Assembly (NCBI GenBank): GCA_022453515.1
Contig: JAJNNY010000043.1
Coordinates: forward strand, 186,001 to 250,000
From: Astrocystis sublimbata
Taxonomy: Eukaryota > Ascomycota > Sordariomycetes > Xylariales > Xylariaceae
Reading direction: 5' to 3'
DNA: 64,000 nt
Under the pieces are notes generated by a model. It was given only the letters and a program-made list of their open reading frames with translations. It was not told the DNA's origin and did not search any database. Each line of letters starts with the position of its first letter. Within the stretch, counting starts at the first letter, position 1. Positions 11,993 to 22,711 of this stretch are shown piece by piece. Made by a program: the position numbers and the translations under genes.

Positions 11993-12891
11993 ATGCAGGT
12001 CAAGCACCTCCCACTAGCACTCGTCTCCTTCTCCGGAGTCGCCTCGGCACAAGGGGCCTCGGGCAACGGACAGACGACGCGGTACTGGGATTGCTGCAAG
12101 CCGTCGTGCGGGTGGACGCTGAAGACCAACAGCGGCAAGCAGATCGGAACATGCTCGCAGTCGGACTCGCCCCTCAATGACAACGGCGCCACCAAATCCG
12201 GCTGCGATAATGGCGGCTCCGCCTACATGTGCTCGAACCAGAGCCCCTGGGCCGTCAGCGAGGACCTGAGCTACGGCTGGGCTGCGGTGCGCCTGGCGGG
12301 CCAGACCGAGACGACGTGGTGCTGTGCGTGCTACGAGCTCACGTTCACGAGTGGACCCGTCAGTGGAAAGAAGATGATCGTGCAGGCGAGTAACACGGGT
12401 GGCGACTTGGGGCAGAATCACTTCGATCTTGCAGTAAGTGCTAATCTGAGTCTGCAATATTGACGTTGTGTTGCCTTTCCTTTCTTTCTGCTTGTCATAC
12501 TGTCTTTACAGACAATATCGTATAACCAGAGATGAGCTGTGGAACTAACATGATACAGATCCCCGGCGGCGGCGTTGGCCTCTTTAACGCTTGTACAAAC
12601 CAGTACGGTGCACCGTCGAACGGCTGGGGCGAGCGATACGGCGGCGTGAGTTCGCGATCGGCCTGCGATGGCTTCCCGGATGCCCTTAAGGAGGGTTGCT
12701 ACTGGCGCTTCGACTGGTTTGGCGGCGCAGACAACCCAGATGTTTCGTTTAAGCAAGTCGCGTGCCCGGCGGCACTGGTGGCGAAGAGCGGATGCTCGCG
12801 CAACACCGATGCGATCGATGAGACGCCGACGGGGCCGAGTAGTGTCAGCACCTGGACTTCGGCTGCTGCTACAGCCACTGCCTCCTTCTGA
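11993..12891 (+). CDS. GH45 endo-1,4-beta-glucanase (secreted, no CBM)
   Basis: Secreted cellulase that cuts internal beta-1,4 bonds of cellulose by inversion. Two exons, 11993-12433 and 12559-12891, encode 257 aa; the intron is 125 nt, phase 0, with donor GTAAGT. A signal peptide covers about residues 1-20. The GH45 signature [14 protein letters not shown] lies at residues 28-41, with the expected catalytic base at Asp33. The second catalytic Asp is in QNHFDLA (Asp145), and splicing restores the family motif [13 protein letters not shown]. The many Cys residues fit the disulfide-rich fold. After the catalytic domain there is only a short Ser/Thr/Ala tail (about 25 aa) and no cellulose-binding module, so this looks like the single-domain form. 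The alternative acceptor TTTACAG inside the intron would break the motif. Function is well supported. Confidence 0.95.
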
Positions 12892-14209
12892 GGGCATTCG
12901 CAATCTGGGAACACTGGACTGATTCGTGTAATTATATGAATATAATGTGATACATGCGTGTTCTCCATTGCGGAATAAGCTACATTAAGGTCTCCAAATC
13001 ATGCAGGAGAGCTGAAGCCATCTCCAGAGAACTCTACAACGGAGATTACATCATACCTTTCTTTACCTGACGAGAAGTTGGCACAGATGGGTGCTAGCTT
13101 ATAATACGCTCACCAACATCATCCCATGTTTGTATATCCTCATAAGCCCACCAGCTCAGATATGATAGATATAAAGCAGTGGTTCTATTACAAAACAACA
13201 GGCCCCAAAGTGCTTGTTGTTACTAACAACATACATGGTCTTCCTTTCGATGCTACGAACATGTAATACCATGTGCTTACGATATACCTGGAAGCTTGAC
13301 GATCTCTTTTGTCTGACACTTTACCCTGTCCCTCTCCGATACTTGACTCACGGCCTATCACTGCTAGAATATTATTCGGCATGTTTTTCTTCGCTCGCCT
13401 AGTGAACCGATCTGTACTGCCACTGGGACTGTTGCTTGTGCAACACCCTACATATGGTTGCACCCAATCTTGTTTGTTGTCTGCTAATTACGCCGAGATG
13501 ACGGGCGTTGCCAAGGAACACGAGTGTCACTTCGGCCGGTTTAATCTACAACGCGATACTTTGAATGGCCTGGTGGACACACAAGATCGTAATTGTACTT
13601 TAGAGATGTTTTGCAACAGACAGTGTGTTGCTAGCAAGCAGCTGCTGTGCTTCTCCAGCCTGTGGCGTACGGATAATCGTAGGTGTTAGTTGTTATTCTT
13701 GTGATTTATCGCGTTGCTCTAATTGATGTAGTGGATGGTCGGCTGGTGACTTCAATGTTGTGTGACATGACTGCTCCGAGGACATGCATAACTGCCCTGG
13801 AAAATAAATCAATGAATTTATACTTGTGCGCAAAGAATATATAGGAAGCTTAGTACTGGGTATAATATATTATATGCCTTGCCTGGTTAAATATTTGTAT
13901 TTTCCAACAGATGTGTAAGTAAGTGTATGTAAGCTTGAATAGATAGAATGATTTCGCTAAATGACCTGTGCGAAAATCATCGCAGATAATGGATCAGTGT
14001 TAGTTAAATTGAGTAAAATTGATTATTATCGGTAGTACGTACTAATGTAAAATAAAAAATTGAAATAAAAACAAATTGTTTCACAAATAGAGAATAGCTG
14101 CCTAGCCTGGACGTAGTAGATAGAGCGTTCAACAAAATACGCAACACGGAAAATGCAAAATGCAACTAAATGTAACTACTCGTTGAATGGACTAGTAGTC
14201 ATATTTATA
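12892..14209. other. Intergenic, becoming AT-rich
   Basis: No supported gene. The open frame at about 13309-13689 has no recognisable domain. From about 13790 to 14170 the DNA is notably AT-rich (ATATATTATATG, AAATAAAAAATTG). This is common next to tRNA genes and transposon relics in fungi, but no inverted ends or coding remains were seen. Confidence 0.5.
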
Positions 14210-14280
14210 GGTCTCCCTGGGAATCGAACCCAGATTACCGGAATCAGAATCCGATGTGATGACCATTACACTAGGAAACC
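14210..14280 (-). tRNA. tRNA-Gln (anticodon CTG)
   Basis: The reverse complement folds as a 71-nt tRNA without an intron. The 7-bp acceptor stem pairs GGTTTCC with GGAGACC, with one G-T pair. The D arm starts GTGTAATGGTCATCAC. The anticodon stem TCGGA/TCCGG encloses loop TTCTGAT, giving anticodon CTG, which reads the glutamine codon CAG. The T arm is CTGGG-TTCGATT-CCCAG, matching the B-box consensus. CCA is not encoded, as expected for a eukaryotic gene. A T-run that could end Pol III transcription lies about 50 nt downstream. Confidence 0.95.
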
Positions 14281-14488
14281 TTGATGAGATTGCTGGTTTT
14301 TAGACATCTATATATAGACTTGAATGCGGGTCTAGCACGCTACATCAGCAGGGATTGTATTTAAAATCCATGAGTCTATGCAAGTTACATGTAGGTAGGT
14401 AGGCAGTACTTAGGTATCTCAAACAACTTCAAATGCAGCTTCATATTCTCCATATCTTGATTACCTGCCGACATTTACTTACTGTCAA

Positions 14489-17269
14489 TCATAGGGCATC
14501 TCCCACTTGCGCCAAGTTCTCAATGGCGGCTAAACCATAAAGAGCAACGTCATTCGTAGTGATCCAGGCTGCCTCGTCGACAGGGGCTAGAACCTCACTG
14601 CCGGTCAATCGCACACTCGTCCAAGGCAATGTCGGCGCCAGACCATCTGTTTTCAAGAACTCGTCCCAAGCCCTCCTTGCGAGCGTCGCATTCCCCATCC
14701 TTTTCGCCGCATATGCTGTCAATCGGGAGTGGCCCTGGTGGAGGCTCAGACTGCCAAACGATTTTCCGTACCGTGCCTTCTGCGCCTCAGCACCTGCGCC
14801 GTAATAATAGCAGTATTCTAGCCATGCCTTGTCGAAAGCCTCTGGCAGCTCATCGCCCAAATATTGAGTGATCTGGGCAATTACTTCAGGCAACCCGAAG
14901 CTCGCAGAGAGATGGGATACCGCAACATCGCCCTGATTTTCTGCATCTGTGGCTGGTGGCTTGACCTCCCCCGTGTAGATATTGTATAGTCCTATGCCTG
15001 TTACAAACCCGTTTTTCAACGATGCGATGCCATGCATGGTGGCGTTTAGTTTCGATTTGGCCTCTTCCCACCGTGGCCCTCGGCGTTCCCACTCGATGAG
15101 CCAGATCGCTGCGAGCCCGGAGAAGTCGATACCGAGATCGAGGTCGATGGCCGTCGGGTCAGGGACATATGTACCGTTGTCGTCGCGGACCTTGCGTCGT
15201 GGATCAACCATCATGAAAGTCTTATCCGCATCCATCAGATCGTGCAGGAGCTCGCCGATGCGTTCGTCGCCGCCGGATACGTAGTAGAAGATCTGTCTGT
15301 ATATTGGCGTTGACACTCTGATTTGCTTCGCACTATCAGACCAGTGTTGCACGCCGTGACGTGTTCCGAAGCCACTGTATGGTCCCAGGTGATATACGTC
15401 CACCTCGCTGGTATGCCGGACATGTGCCTCGGCGAACCGGTAGACATCAGCACGCCCTGTCCGGAGATAGTAGTTCCAAAAGAACAGATCTGGCGACAAC
15501 TCTGAGTTGTCCCATGCATATCCGCCGATGTCGTATCGCCAGGCGTGACGGTCTGTGTCGTATGTGTGCATGAAGTCACCATAGTCCCAAAAGCCGTACC
15601 ATCTTCGCTGCTCTACCTGTCCCTGGTAGAACTTATTGAGAAAGTCCAGATGCTCCTCGATGGTCTGCTCTGCACTTGACGCTGTCGTATTATTCGGAAC
15701 ACCCCAGTATGTTCCAATCGCCTCAGTATTTTTGATGTACTCGGGTTGAGGGACTAACACAGGTGGCTTGTTGATGACATCCGTGAGCGACGCGAGTTCA
15801 TCCGATGATGGCGTGCTGTCAAACGGTCGGATGTATATTTCATTCGTTCTCCCGATCCCATGAGGCGTGTTGTATCCACCTTCGTAGTCCTCATACGTGA
15901 TCTCCAGGGCGTCGAGTTGTTTGGCGTATGTGTCTTGTCCCAGGCCGTCGTGAAACGGGCGCAGATCCATAGGCTCACCCGCCGGGCTGTATAACCATAG
16001 TGTAATATGACCCGAATTCGTAGCTGCATTTGAAACATCGATGCCGGTTGGGTATCGCTTCCAGAAATCGCGATGTCCGATGGCCAATCCACCCGTCGTA
16101 GCACCTCCAAGATAAGCCAGGCCACCAGCCCGATTTCCACCGGGTATCTTTACCCAGCTCTGCCCTGCTTTAGTCCTCTTTTTCAATGTAAATCCATCAG
16201 GAGATAACTGCGTAAGTGAATAGTCGTTCCAAGACGGAACCCACTGCAGTCTCGAGCTAACTCTTGTGTCCCAAGTCGCGACATCCGGCGTCTTCTGGCC
16301 TTGGAACTGAGCGGTCCTCACAGCTTCCCCTGGGTCTCGGCGTAAACCAGTAATACCCTGGATAGCTTCGTTCAGAATACCACCATCCACGCCTGCGATT
16401 CTTACATGGCGATCGTATAGCTCCTCGCCGGCCAGCGGGACATCGAAATGGAGGCCGATGCCACTTATGAAATCCTTGTCTGCAGCCCCATCGAATAAGA
16501 GTGTATGCACCACTTTTATTGTGTCAGAGTCGGCGTACAAATAGAAGCGCACCGTGAAGGGAGTCCAGGGATCATGTGTCGCTGTGGACTTCTCATCGCC
16601 GATAACGCGATGGTCTCCTCGGACCGTGACTAACGTTCGCACCGAATCGGTCGCATCCACTGTTGTTGTGTTGATATTCGATTCGAACCGGTAGTAAGTA
16701 ATGTCTTTGTCCGTCGGGCTGTCCTCATTTTCGGTGACTCCCGATTGCGACCGCAAAATAAGCTTGCCATTCTTGCCGACGACTTTTCCGCCCGGCCCGC
16801 TCAAGGAGCTGAGAAGTATATTTCCAGATTTCGGAAACGAAGCCGTAAGCTTCCCCGTGCTGACTGTAATCTCATCAAGTGCATTGTCCACCTTGACAGA
16901 TCGCTCCTTAGGCGGCCGAACGTTACCTTTGGAAGCCGTGACCCTGTATCCGTCCGGCACGGATTCGGAGCATGAGACAGCATGGCCGGTCCACTTGATA
17001 GAACCGTCGGCCCAGTAAGATGTCACCCATGACTGAATAGCTACATCCTGACCATCGTCAGTTGATGCTGAGAACGTGACTTCCCCGCCTTGGTATCGTC
17101 CTTTGGACCAAGGCAACCCGAAGGTAGTGCCGAGGTTCAAGGCGGGCTTGCCTTCGAGCCAACTAACACTGACTGTATCACGGGAGTTGTCCTCGTCCGA
17201 CGCCAGCAGCGTCCGGCCGGTCACCCAAGGAAGAGACAATGACGAATAAATGAGCACCTTAAGATGCAT
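14489..17269 (-). CDS. PL26-type exo-rhamnogalacturonan lyase (PcRGLX/YetA-like)
   Basis: Probable secreted pectin-degrading enzyme of 926 aa in a single exon, the largest intronless gene in the window besides the SNF2 gene. The ATG at 17269 is followed by a signal-peptide-like stretch (MHLKVLIYSSLSLPWVTG). The N-terminal part carries LNLGTTFGLPWSKGRY and then YWADGSIKWTGHAV, which I recognise as the first (RIFT-barrel) domain of the PcRGLX/YetA group. A central beta-rich part and a C-terminal alpha/alpha-toroid-like part rich in Trp and Tyr follow (WYGFWDYGDFMHTYD, AWDNSELSPDLFFWNYYLRTG, YCYYYGAGAEAQ). The founding fungal enzyme, Penicillium PcRGLX, removes unsaturated disaccharides from rhamnogalacturonan I ends. 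The family call rests on motif recognition, and substrate is inferred. Together with the GH45 gene it indicates growth on plant cell walls. Confidence 0.78.
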   Translation of the reverse strand: MHLKVLIYSSLSLPWVTGRTLLASDEDNSRDTVSVSWLEGKPALNLGTTFGLPWSKGRYQGGEVTFSASTDDGQDVAIQSWVTSYWADGSIKWTGHAVSCSESVPDGYRVTASKGNVRPPKERSVKVDNALDEITVSTGKLTASFPKSGNILLSSLSGPGGKVVGKNGKLILRSQSGVTENEDSPTDKDITYYRFESNINTTTVDATDSVRTLVTVRGDHRVIGDEKSTATHDPWTPFTVRFYLYADSDTIKVVHTLLFDGAADKDFISGIGLHFDVPLAGEELYDRHVRIAGVDGGILNEAIQGITGLRRDPGEAVRTAQFQGQKTPDVATWDTRVSSRLQWVPSWNDYSLTQLSPDGFTLKKRTKAGQSWVKIPGGNRAGGLAYLGGATTGGLAIGHRDFWKRYPTGIDVSNAATNSGHITLWLYSPAGEPMDLRPFHDGLGQDTYAKQLDALEITYEDYEGGYNTPHGIGRTNEIYIRPFDSTPSSDELASLTDVINKPPVLVPQPEYIKNTEAIGTYWGVPNNTTASSAEQTIEEHLDFLNKFYQGQVEQRRWYGFWDYGDFMHTYDTDRHAWRYDIGGYAWDNSELSPDLFFWNYYLRTGRADVYRFAEAHVRHTSEVDVYHLGPYSGFGTRHGVQHWSDSAKQIRVSTPIYRQIFYYVSGGDERIGELLHDLMDADKTFMMVDPRRKVRDDNGTYVPDPTAIDLDLGIDFSGLAAIWLIEWERRGPRWEEAKSKLNATMHGIASLKNGFVTGIGLYNIYTGEVKPPATDAENQGDVAVSHLSASFGLPEVIAQITQYLGDELPEAFDKAWLEYCYYYGAGAEAQKARYGKSFGSLSLHQGHSRLTAYAAKRMGNATLARRAWDEFLKTDGLAPTLPWTSVRLTGSEVLAPVDEAAWITTNDVALYGLAAIENLAQVGDAL

Positions 17270-20200
17270 CTTGGGTTGTGATGATCACAACAAATACATT
17301 TTCTGTGGTCAATGCATAAGTAGCAAAGTAAGGAAGGGAAACTATTTGGAAGCCTCTATTACAACACCTCGGTTAAACAGCTTCACCTGAATTGATGCAG
17401 TATACTTCTTCACCCCAATATCTATGGCATACTCTCGGACATCAATGTGCCGAGCTAGGGCTTGATGAAGGGTATCGGTATAGCTTCCTCATTCGCACAG
17501 CTGCACGATGGACCCGACATTTTCTGAATCTGGAAGAGTCCACAAGTCTCGATGCAATATAAAACTAGCATCAATGTCTTACGCTCTTGGACCTCTCCAT
17601 TCATCATGATCATGCTCGCAGTAGTATCTGCGGGGTGTACAGGGGTTAGGTTGGATGATTAAGAAAGCTTGGGACTAGGTAGCATGGGGGGTTTATCCCT
17701 TGGCTAATCCCGGAACATGGTGAGATGATTGGGATGAAGAGAGTTGAGCAAGCAAAGGCGCTCATCCTGCTAACTTACTACCAGTTCGCAGCGAGAATAA
17801 AATCGCCACACTCTGCACAATTCTGTTCTAAAATAGAGTCGTGGCGTGAGGGACATACCACCCCAGTTATTCGTGGGAGGTTCAAGCAGACACAACTAGC
17901 TTGATGCAACATGGAAGAGCTCAAATAGTTGATCCCAAACGGATATCTTCATCAGATCTGATATTCAATTCAACGCTTTGGGAGAGGATACAAGTGAACG
18001 ACTACGCGGCGAGCCATATCGAGTACAGTATCTGACATCAAACATGATACTTGACGTGTCGAGCCCTAGACAAAATCGACTTGTTCGCCTCCGTTAACAC
18101 ACGTCAAGCCCAGGGAAGGATGCGAGAAGATCGTCTACGCAAAGCCGGAATTGCGTCGACTCAGCTTCGGCATTCTCAGTACACCCTGAAAAACAACTTG
18201 ACACTTGGTCGCTTTCCATGCTGAAAACCCCTTCCCGCCCCCAACGAAAGCATCGCGCCTAGTTCATAACATCGCTGTGTCTAAATCATTCGTAATCGTT
18301 GTTGCTAGTCGGCTCCTAGTGATGATCAAAGCGTGCTCATCGCACTCGTCTGACAATGTAGCCATTTGGGGCCATCGGAAAGCAAGGCATTAAAGGCATC
18401 ACCGGCACCAGCGGTATCACGGGATACATGGGCCGAATGAAGACGGGAGGAGGAGGCGGCGGTGTGACAACAACAACTGGCACGGGGCGCACTACGGTCG
18501 CTGGTACGAAAGCTGGAACGAAGCACATCATTATCGATCGACGTTTGCTGTACGATCAAGTCAAGTAGGGTTGACGCTCTGTAGCAAGGTGGTGCTATGG
18601 TGCTTGCGGGGGACTTTGCTTCGGGAAGTGGAAGGGACACAAGACAAGGGGCCGCCTATAGTGAAGCTGGTCGAGGGGTTGTGACCGTCAAGCACTGTAG
18701 GTGTAGTTGCGCGATATGAGTATGCCGAGAAATCAGAAAAGATCGTCTCGCAAGATGAAGGTGAAGCGGTCATATAGTAGTTTGAATGCATAGCTTGCAG
18801 GCTGTACAAAAATGGGCGGCATGGACAACGAGGTCGACATTGTCTCAAGTTACTGTAACACCCCCTTCGGCGGCTCATTGGTAAATTTTCAGCGAATTGT
18901 TGTGATGCAAAGCGGACACCAGAAGCTGATCCAGCTGCGTGCGTGTTTCGTTACACCATTATCATGATGTCGTGATGACCAATGTAGATGGAGGGAGGAG
19001 GAACAGATGCAGGATCAGTGCCACTGGTAGCCGCCGACTTTTTTTAGTCTGTGGAACGCGACGGAATCGTTGCCAACGGTCCGTTGGCAGCTAGGTCACC
19101 GGAACTTGTTGTGTCACGCTCTTACTATTCCCTTGGTCTAGCTGGCGGCAAGCTCCCTCAGTCTAGCGGCAAGACAAACATCTACAGCCAGATCGTTCTG
19201 GACGATGGTGCTCTCAGATGACTGTAACTAGCGCAGTATTTGTGGCAACATGGGTCAATTCTGATTCGATGAAATTTGGAAGAGAAACGCGCTCATGATC
19301 ATGAGCAACTAAGTCGCGCGGCTCCTACTCCATTGAGATGCCTTATAACTTCATGCACCAAAACAACAAGGCCAAACATGTTGTTTTGATTATCAGGCCT
19401 AGCAACTAAGGTGCTAAGAAGAGTGCGTCTATTTATCAGTGGCATGTTCCATGACGCTGAATCACTGACTCCTAACTGCTCCAGCATATCATTGCGTGGT
19501 ATGATCTCTTTGGACGAAAGGAAATGGCTATAAAGGAGTAAGTGTACATTAAGTCCGACCCCTATGTTGCTGCAAGTCGGTTGACAGAAATTGGTCAACT
19601 ATGGCAGATTTTTACCCCCAGCAAGAGAGCTCTCGCTGAAAACGACCTATCATCACTGGCACTTGGACTTTTTGGGCTTGGCGCTTTCAAGATACAGAGA
19701 TTATCAGTTCAACGCATGAAAAACGTGCTGCCTTCAATGTATGAGCAGCTTGGAAAAGGGGCAAGAGGGTTATAAAATATTATGCGTAGACCAGGACCAC
19801 GGAAAATCACCATTATAGAGTAGACATTCTTGTCACAGATTGAAGACTACAACTGTCCAGCTCAAAAGAAATGGCTTGCGTAACAAGACCAGTGTTGGTT
19901 GTAGATTGAGGAGTTGTGTCCCATAGCATGTTTTTGTCGACCAAAGCAATATATAGAACACTTTGGTGTTTCACCCTGCTCATTTAGCAATCGAGTCAGT
20001 CGAGGATTTTGTAGGAATTGTTTGTTTAGTAACAAAATCGACGTATTTGGTCGCCTACCTGTGTACCTACTTCGAATAAAATCCACAGACCTGGGTAGCT
20101 TTGATAAGACTACGAAGATGTATTGCCACTGATATTCTGTGTTATGACTGTAAAACGGCACCTAATTGATCCAGCTTAGAAACAATAAACCCCAGCCAGG

Positions 20201-21313
20201 GTTTCGCAAAAGAGTGTGATACTACTTGACGACAATGGCTTCCTATACCTCGACTGTTCATGCAAAGATCGCATTCTGAAGTAACGACAAACGTGAACAC
20301 CCTCGATATCATACCTATCTTGTTCTATAACTTGCATGTACTCCGAGTGTTGATCCCAAAACGGTTACTCATTTGTTTTCGATATATGGATATTTCCCTT
20401 TTCGAACTGAAAGGTAGCATGGGCGTTGCCGAAGGAGACAGGATGTATGTCAGACGCTGCGGCCGCATATGCTTCATCTCCTCCGTCGATTGTCGTAGCT
20501 AGAGTCACTGCCGCGTCTTAGCGGACTTACGTACGTATTAACTTCGATGCATCCATCGTCTCGCCGGCATTTTGGGAGTCATCAGATCAGCGTAACTCTA
20601 GTGCTTCACATGATCTAGCAATTCATGAGGTTGATGCGGTAATTATCTTGGATGTCTTCAGCTCCAAAATTATGGAAGAGAATGTTGGGATCAAGGTAAC
20701 TACTGTTACTGAATCTCAAGCATGCTTCCGTGAGTCCCGGGAGCCTTGCTGGCGGTCTTCATATATCATCTCATCGCCACATACACCCGCCACTCATATA
20801 AAGCTCCTTTCGTGACGCCTATGAAAACCAATCAGTGCCAACATGCAATCAAACAACGAGACGAGGTGACGTATCAGAGCTCTGGACTGGCCATGCCGGG
20901 TTGCCGACGAATGCTGAGCTAAGTGAGTGTCCCAATGGAGGCCCTAGGCCCCGCCTCATGTGCGAAGATCACAGACTGTGACAGCAATATTAATATCGGT
21001 GGTTCATGAGATTCGCTCCGGATTTAGAATATCATATTAACCGCCGAGAGGACAACACACGGTAGTTGATCAACATACTACTTTCGCCAATCAATGCCAA
21101 GTCCTGCGGCCGCATTCGCGATGGGTTTGGTTTTATCCGGGCGACGCGCCTCCCAAAGACATGATATAGGGTGGCCACTCGGTCTCTGCCAGTCTTTCGG
21201 CTGCTCTCGCTTTTGTTTCTCGTCACCTGCCTCACTTCCTCTGGTTGACACTATCTTCTCATCGAGAAACAAAACAACTCATCGGAACGTGATCGACGAC
21301 GTTAGCAGTTACG
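17270..21313. other. 4-kb gene-poor stretch between the PL26 and DUF1996 genes
   Basis: No gene can be supported. The best candidate is a 64-residue ATG-to-stop frame on the minus strand at 18337-18531, Pro/Val-rich and with no Cys framework, but the complementary strand reads an equally long Gly/Thr-rich frame, so neither is convincing. Frames at 19299-20160 and 20260-20502 have no domain features. The right end (about 20800-21313) should hold the promoter of the DUF1996 gene. No inverted repeats or RNA genes were recognised. Confidence 0.5.
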
Positions 21314-22711
21314 ATGCTGTTCAAAACCCTGGTGCCCGCTTTGGCGGTGCCGCTTGTCGCAGCACAGGAGCTGATGCGCTTTGGATGCTCCCAGCTTGTC
21401 ATCGACCAGATTGATCCTCTAGTCGAGCCTGGCAACTTGCCCTCTGCGCATATGCACCAGGTTGTCGGCGGCAACTCCTTCAACGCAAGCATGAGCCCCT
21501 CAAGCATCGACCCCTCGAAGGCTTCCACCTGTACTAGTTGCACGTACAGCGAAGACTTCAGCAACTATTGGTAAGCTTGATTCTGACCCAACTTGAACGG
21601 TTAGTCATCATTCTAATAACACTGACGATAAAAATAGGACTGCCAACCTTTACTTCAAGGCTCGCAACGGAACTTACAAGCGAGTACCTCAGGTCGCTAA
21701 CCTGGGTCTCGGCGTCAAGGCTGGAGTGACTGTTTACTACATCCGAGGGTACCAGCAGAGTGCCAAGGTCACCGCATTCAAACCCGTACGTTCTATCAAA
21801 CCCAACTCGTTTACTGAGATCGCACATAGACCTAGCAGAGGCTAATGTTAGAGGGCCAGGGCTTCCGTATGATAGTTGGTGACAGTCTGAACCGCCAGGC
21901 GGCGACGATGCAGAGACAGCTCTGCTACCGCTGCGAGGCTAACATGCAGCAAAGCCCATTCGGCGGCGCGCCGTGCACGGGATCCGACACCAAGGATTTC
22001 CCCAAGCAGCCCTGCGGCGGCGGCTGGCGTGTCTCGATCCACTTCCCCAGCTGCTGGGATGGTAAGAACCTGGACTCGGCCGACCACAAGAGTCACGTCG
22101 CCTACCCTGCGTCCGGCTCCTTCGAGTCCGGCGGTGCCTGCCCTTCAACTCACCCGGTCAAGATCCCCCAGATCATGTACGAAGTCATGTTCGACACGCG
22201 CCAATTCAACAACAAGGCTGAGTGGCCCGAGGACGGATCCCTCCCTTGGTACTGGAGCATGGGTGACAACACGGGTTACGGACTTCAGTATGTAACCGCT
22301 GGACTCATTTATTCTCCCTTCTAGCAAGCCCCAGGGCGTTAGATCACACTAATGGGTGTCTGTGCTCTTAATACACATGGAAACTCCGGCACCATGAGTC
22401 CTATCTTCACTCCAGATGGCAGATGCTGACCCCAGAGTTTAGTGGTGATTACCTATTCGGCTGGCAAAACGATGCTCTCCAGCGCGCGATGGACGGCCAC
22501 TGTGCCAATGATCGCTGCGCGCCGCTCAAGAGACAGACCGATGCCCAGGCTATCGCCTGCACCAAGAGCCAGCAGTCCAGCATCGATATCGGAGACCAAT
22601 GTGAGTCTCGCAATCTCCACATTCACCTGATCCGAGGTATGAAGAGAAGATGCTAACTAAACACTGCTAGGGCTCGACTCGCTACCTGGCATGGAAGGCA
22701 TGCCGATGTAA
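21314..22711 (+). CDS. Secreted DUF1996 domain protein
   Basis: Extracellular protein of unknown function, common and often multi-copy in Pezizomycotina. I read five exons, 21314-21570, 21638-21785, 21860-22287, 22443-22600 and 22671-22711 (343 aa), all with GT..AG introns in consistent phase. A signal peptide covers about residues 1-17 (MLFKTLVPALAVPLVAA). The DUF1996 hallmarks follow: LMRFGCSQLVIDQIDPLV, then HMHQVVGGNSFNASM, VPQVANLG, GFRMIVGDSLNR, CWDGKNLDSADHKSHVAYP and HGDYLFGWQN. The last motif is rebuilt only by splicing CA|T at the 155-nt third intron, which supports that intron. The protein ends shortly after WLDSLPGM. The stop codon overlaps a possible GTAAGT donor (ATGTAAGT), so a further exon such as a WSC domain cannot be excluded, but none was recognised. 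Confidence 0.88.

Noticed and set aside
12434..12511. Shorter GH45 intron using the TTTACAG acceptor
   Set aside because: It would insert unrelated sequence and destroy the FDLAIPGGGVG motif; the acceptor at 12558 restores it.
11993..22711. Plant-biomass gene cluster (GH45, PL26, DUF1996)
   Set aside because: Orientations differ and gaps reach 4 kb. There is no local transcription factor or transporter, so chance proximity is as likely as a functional cluster.
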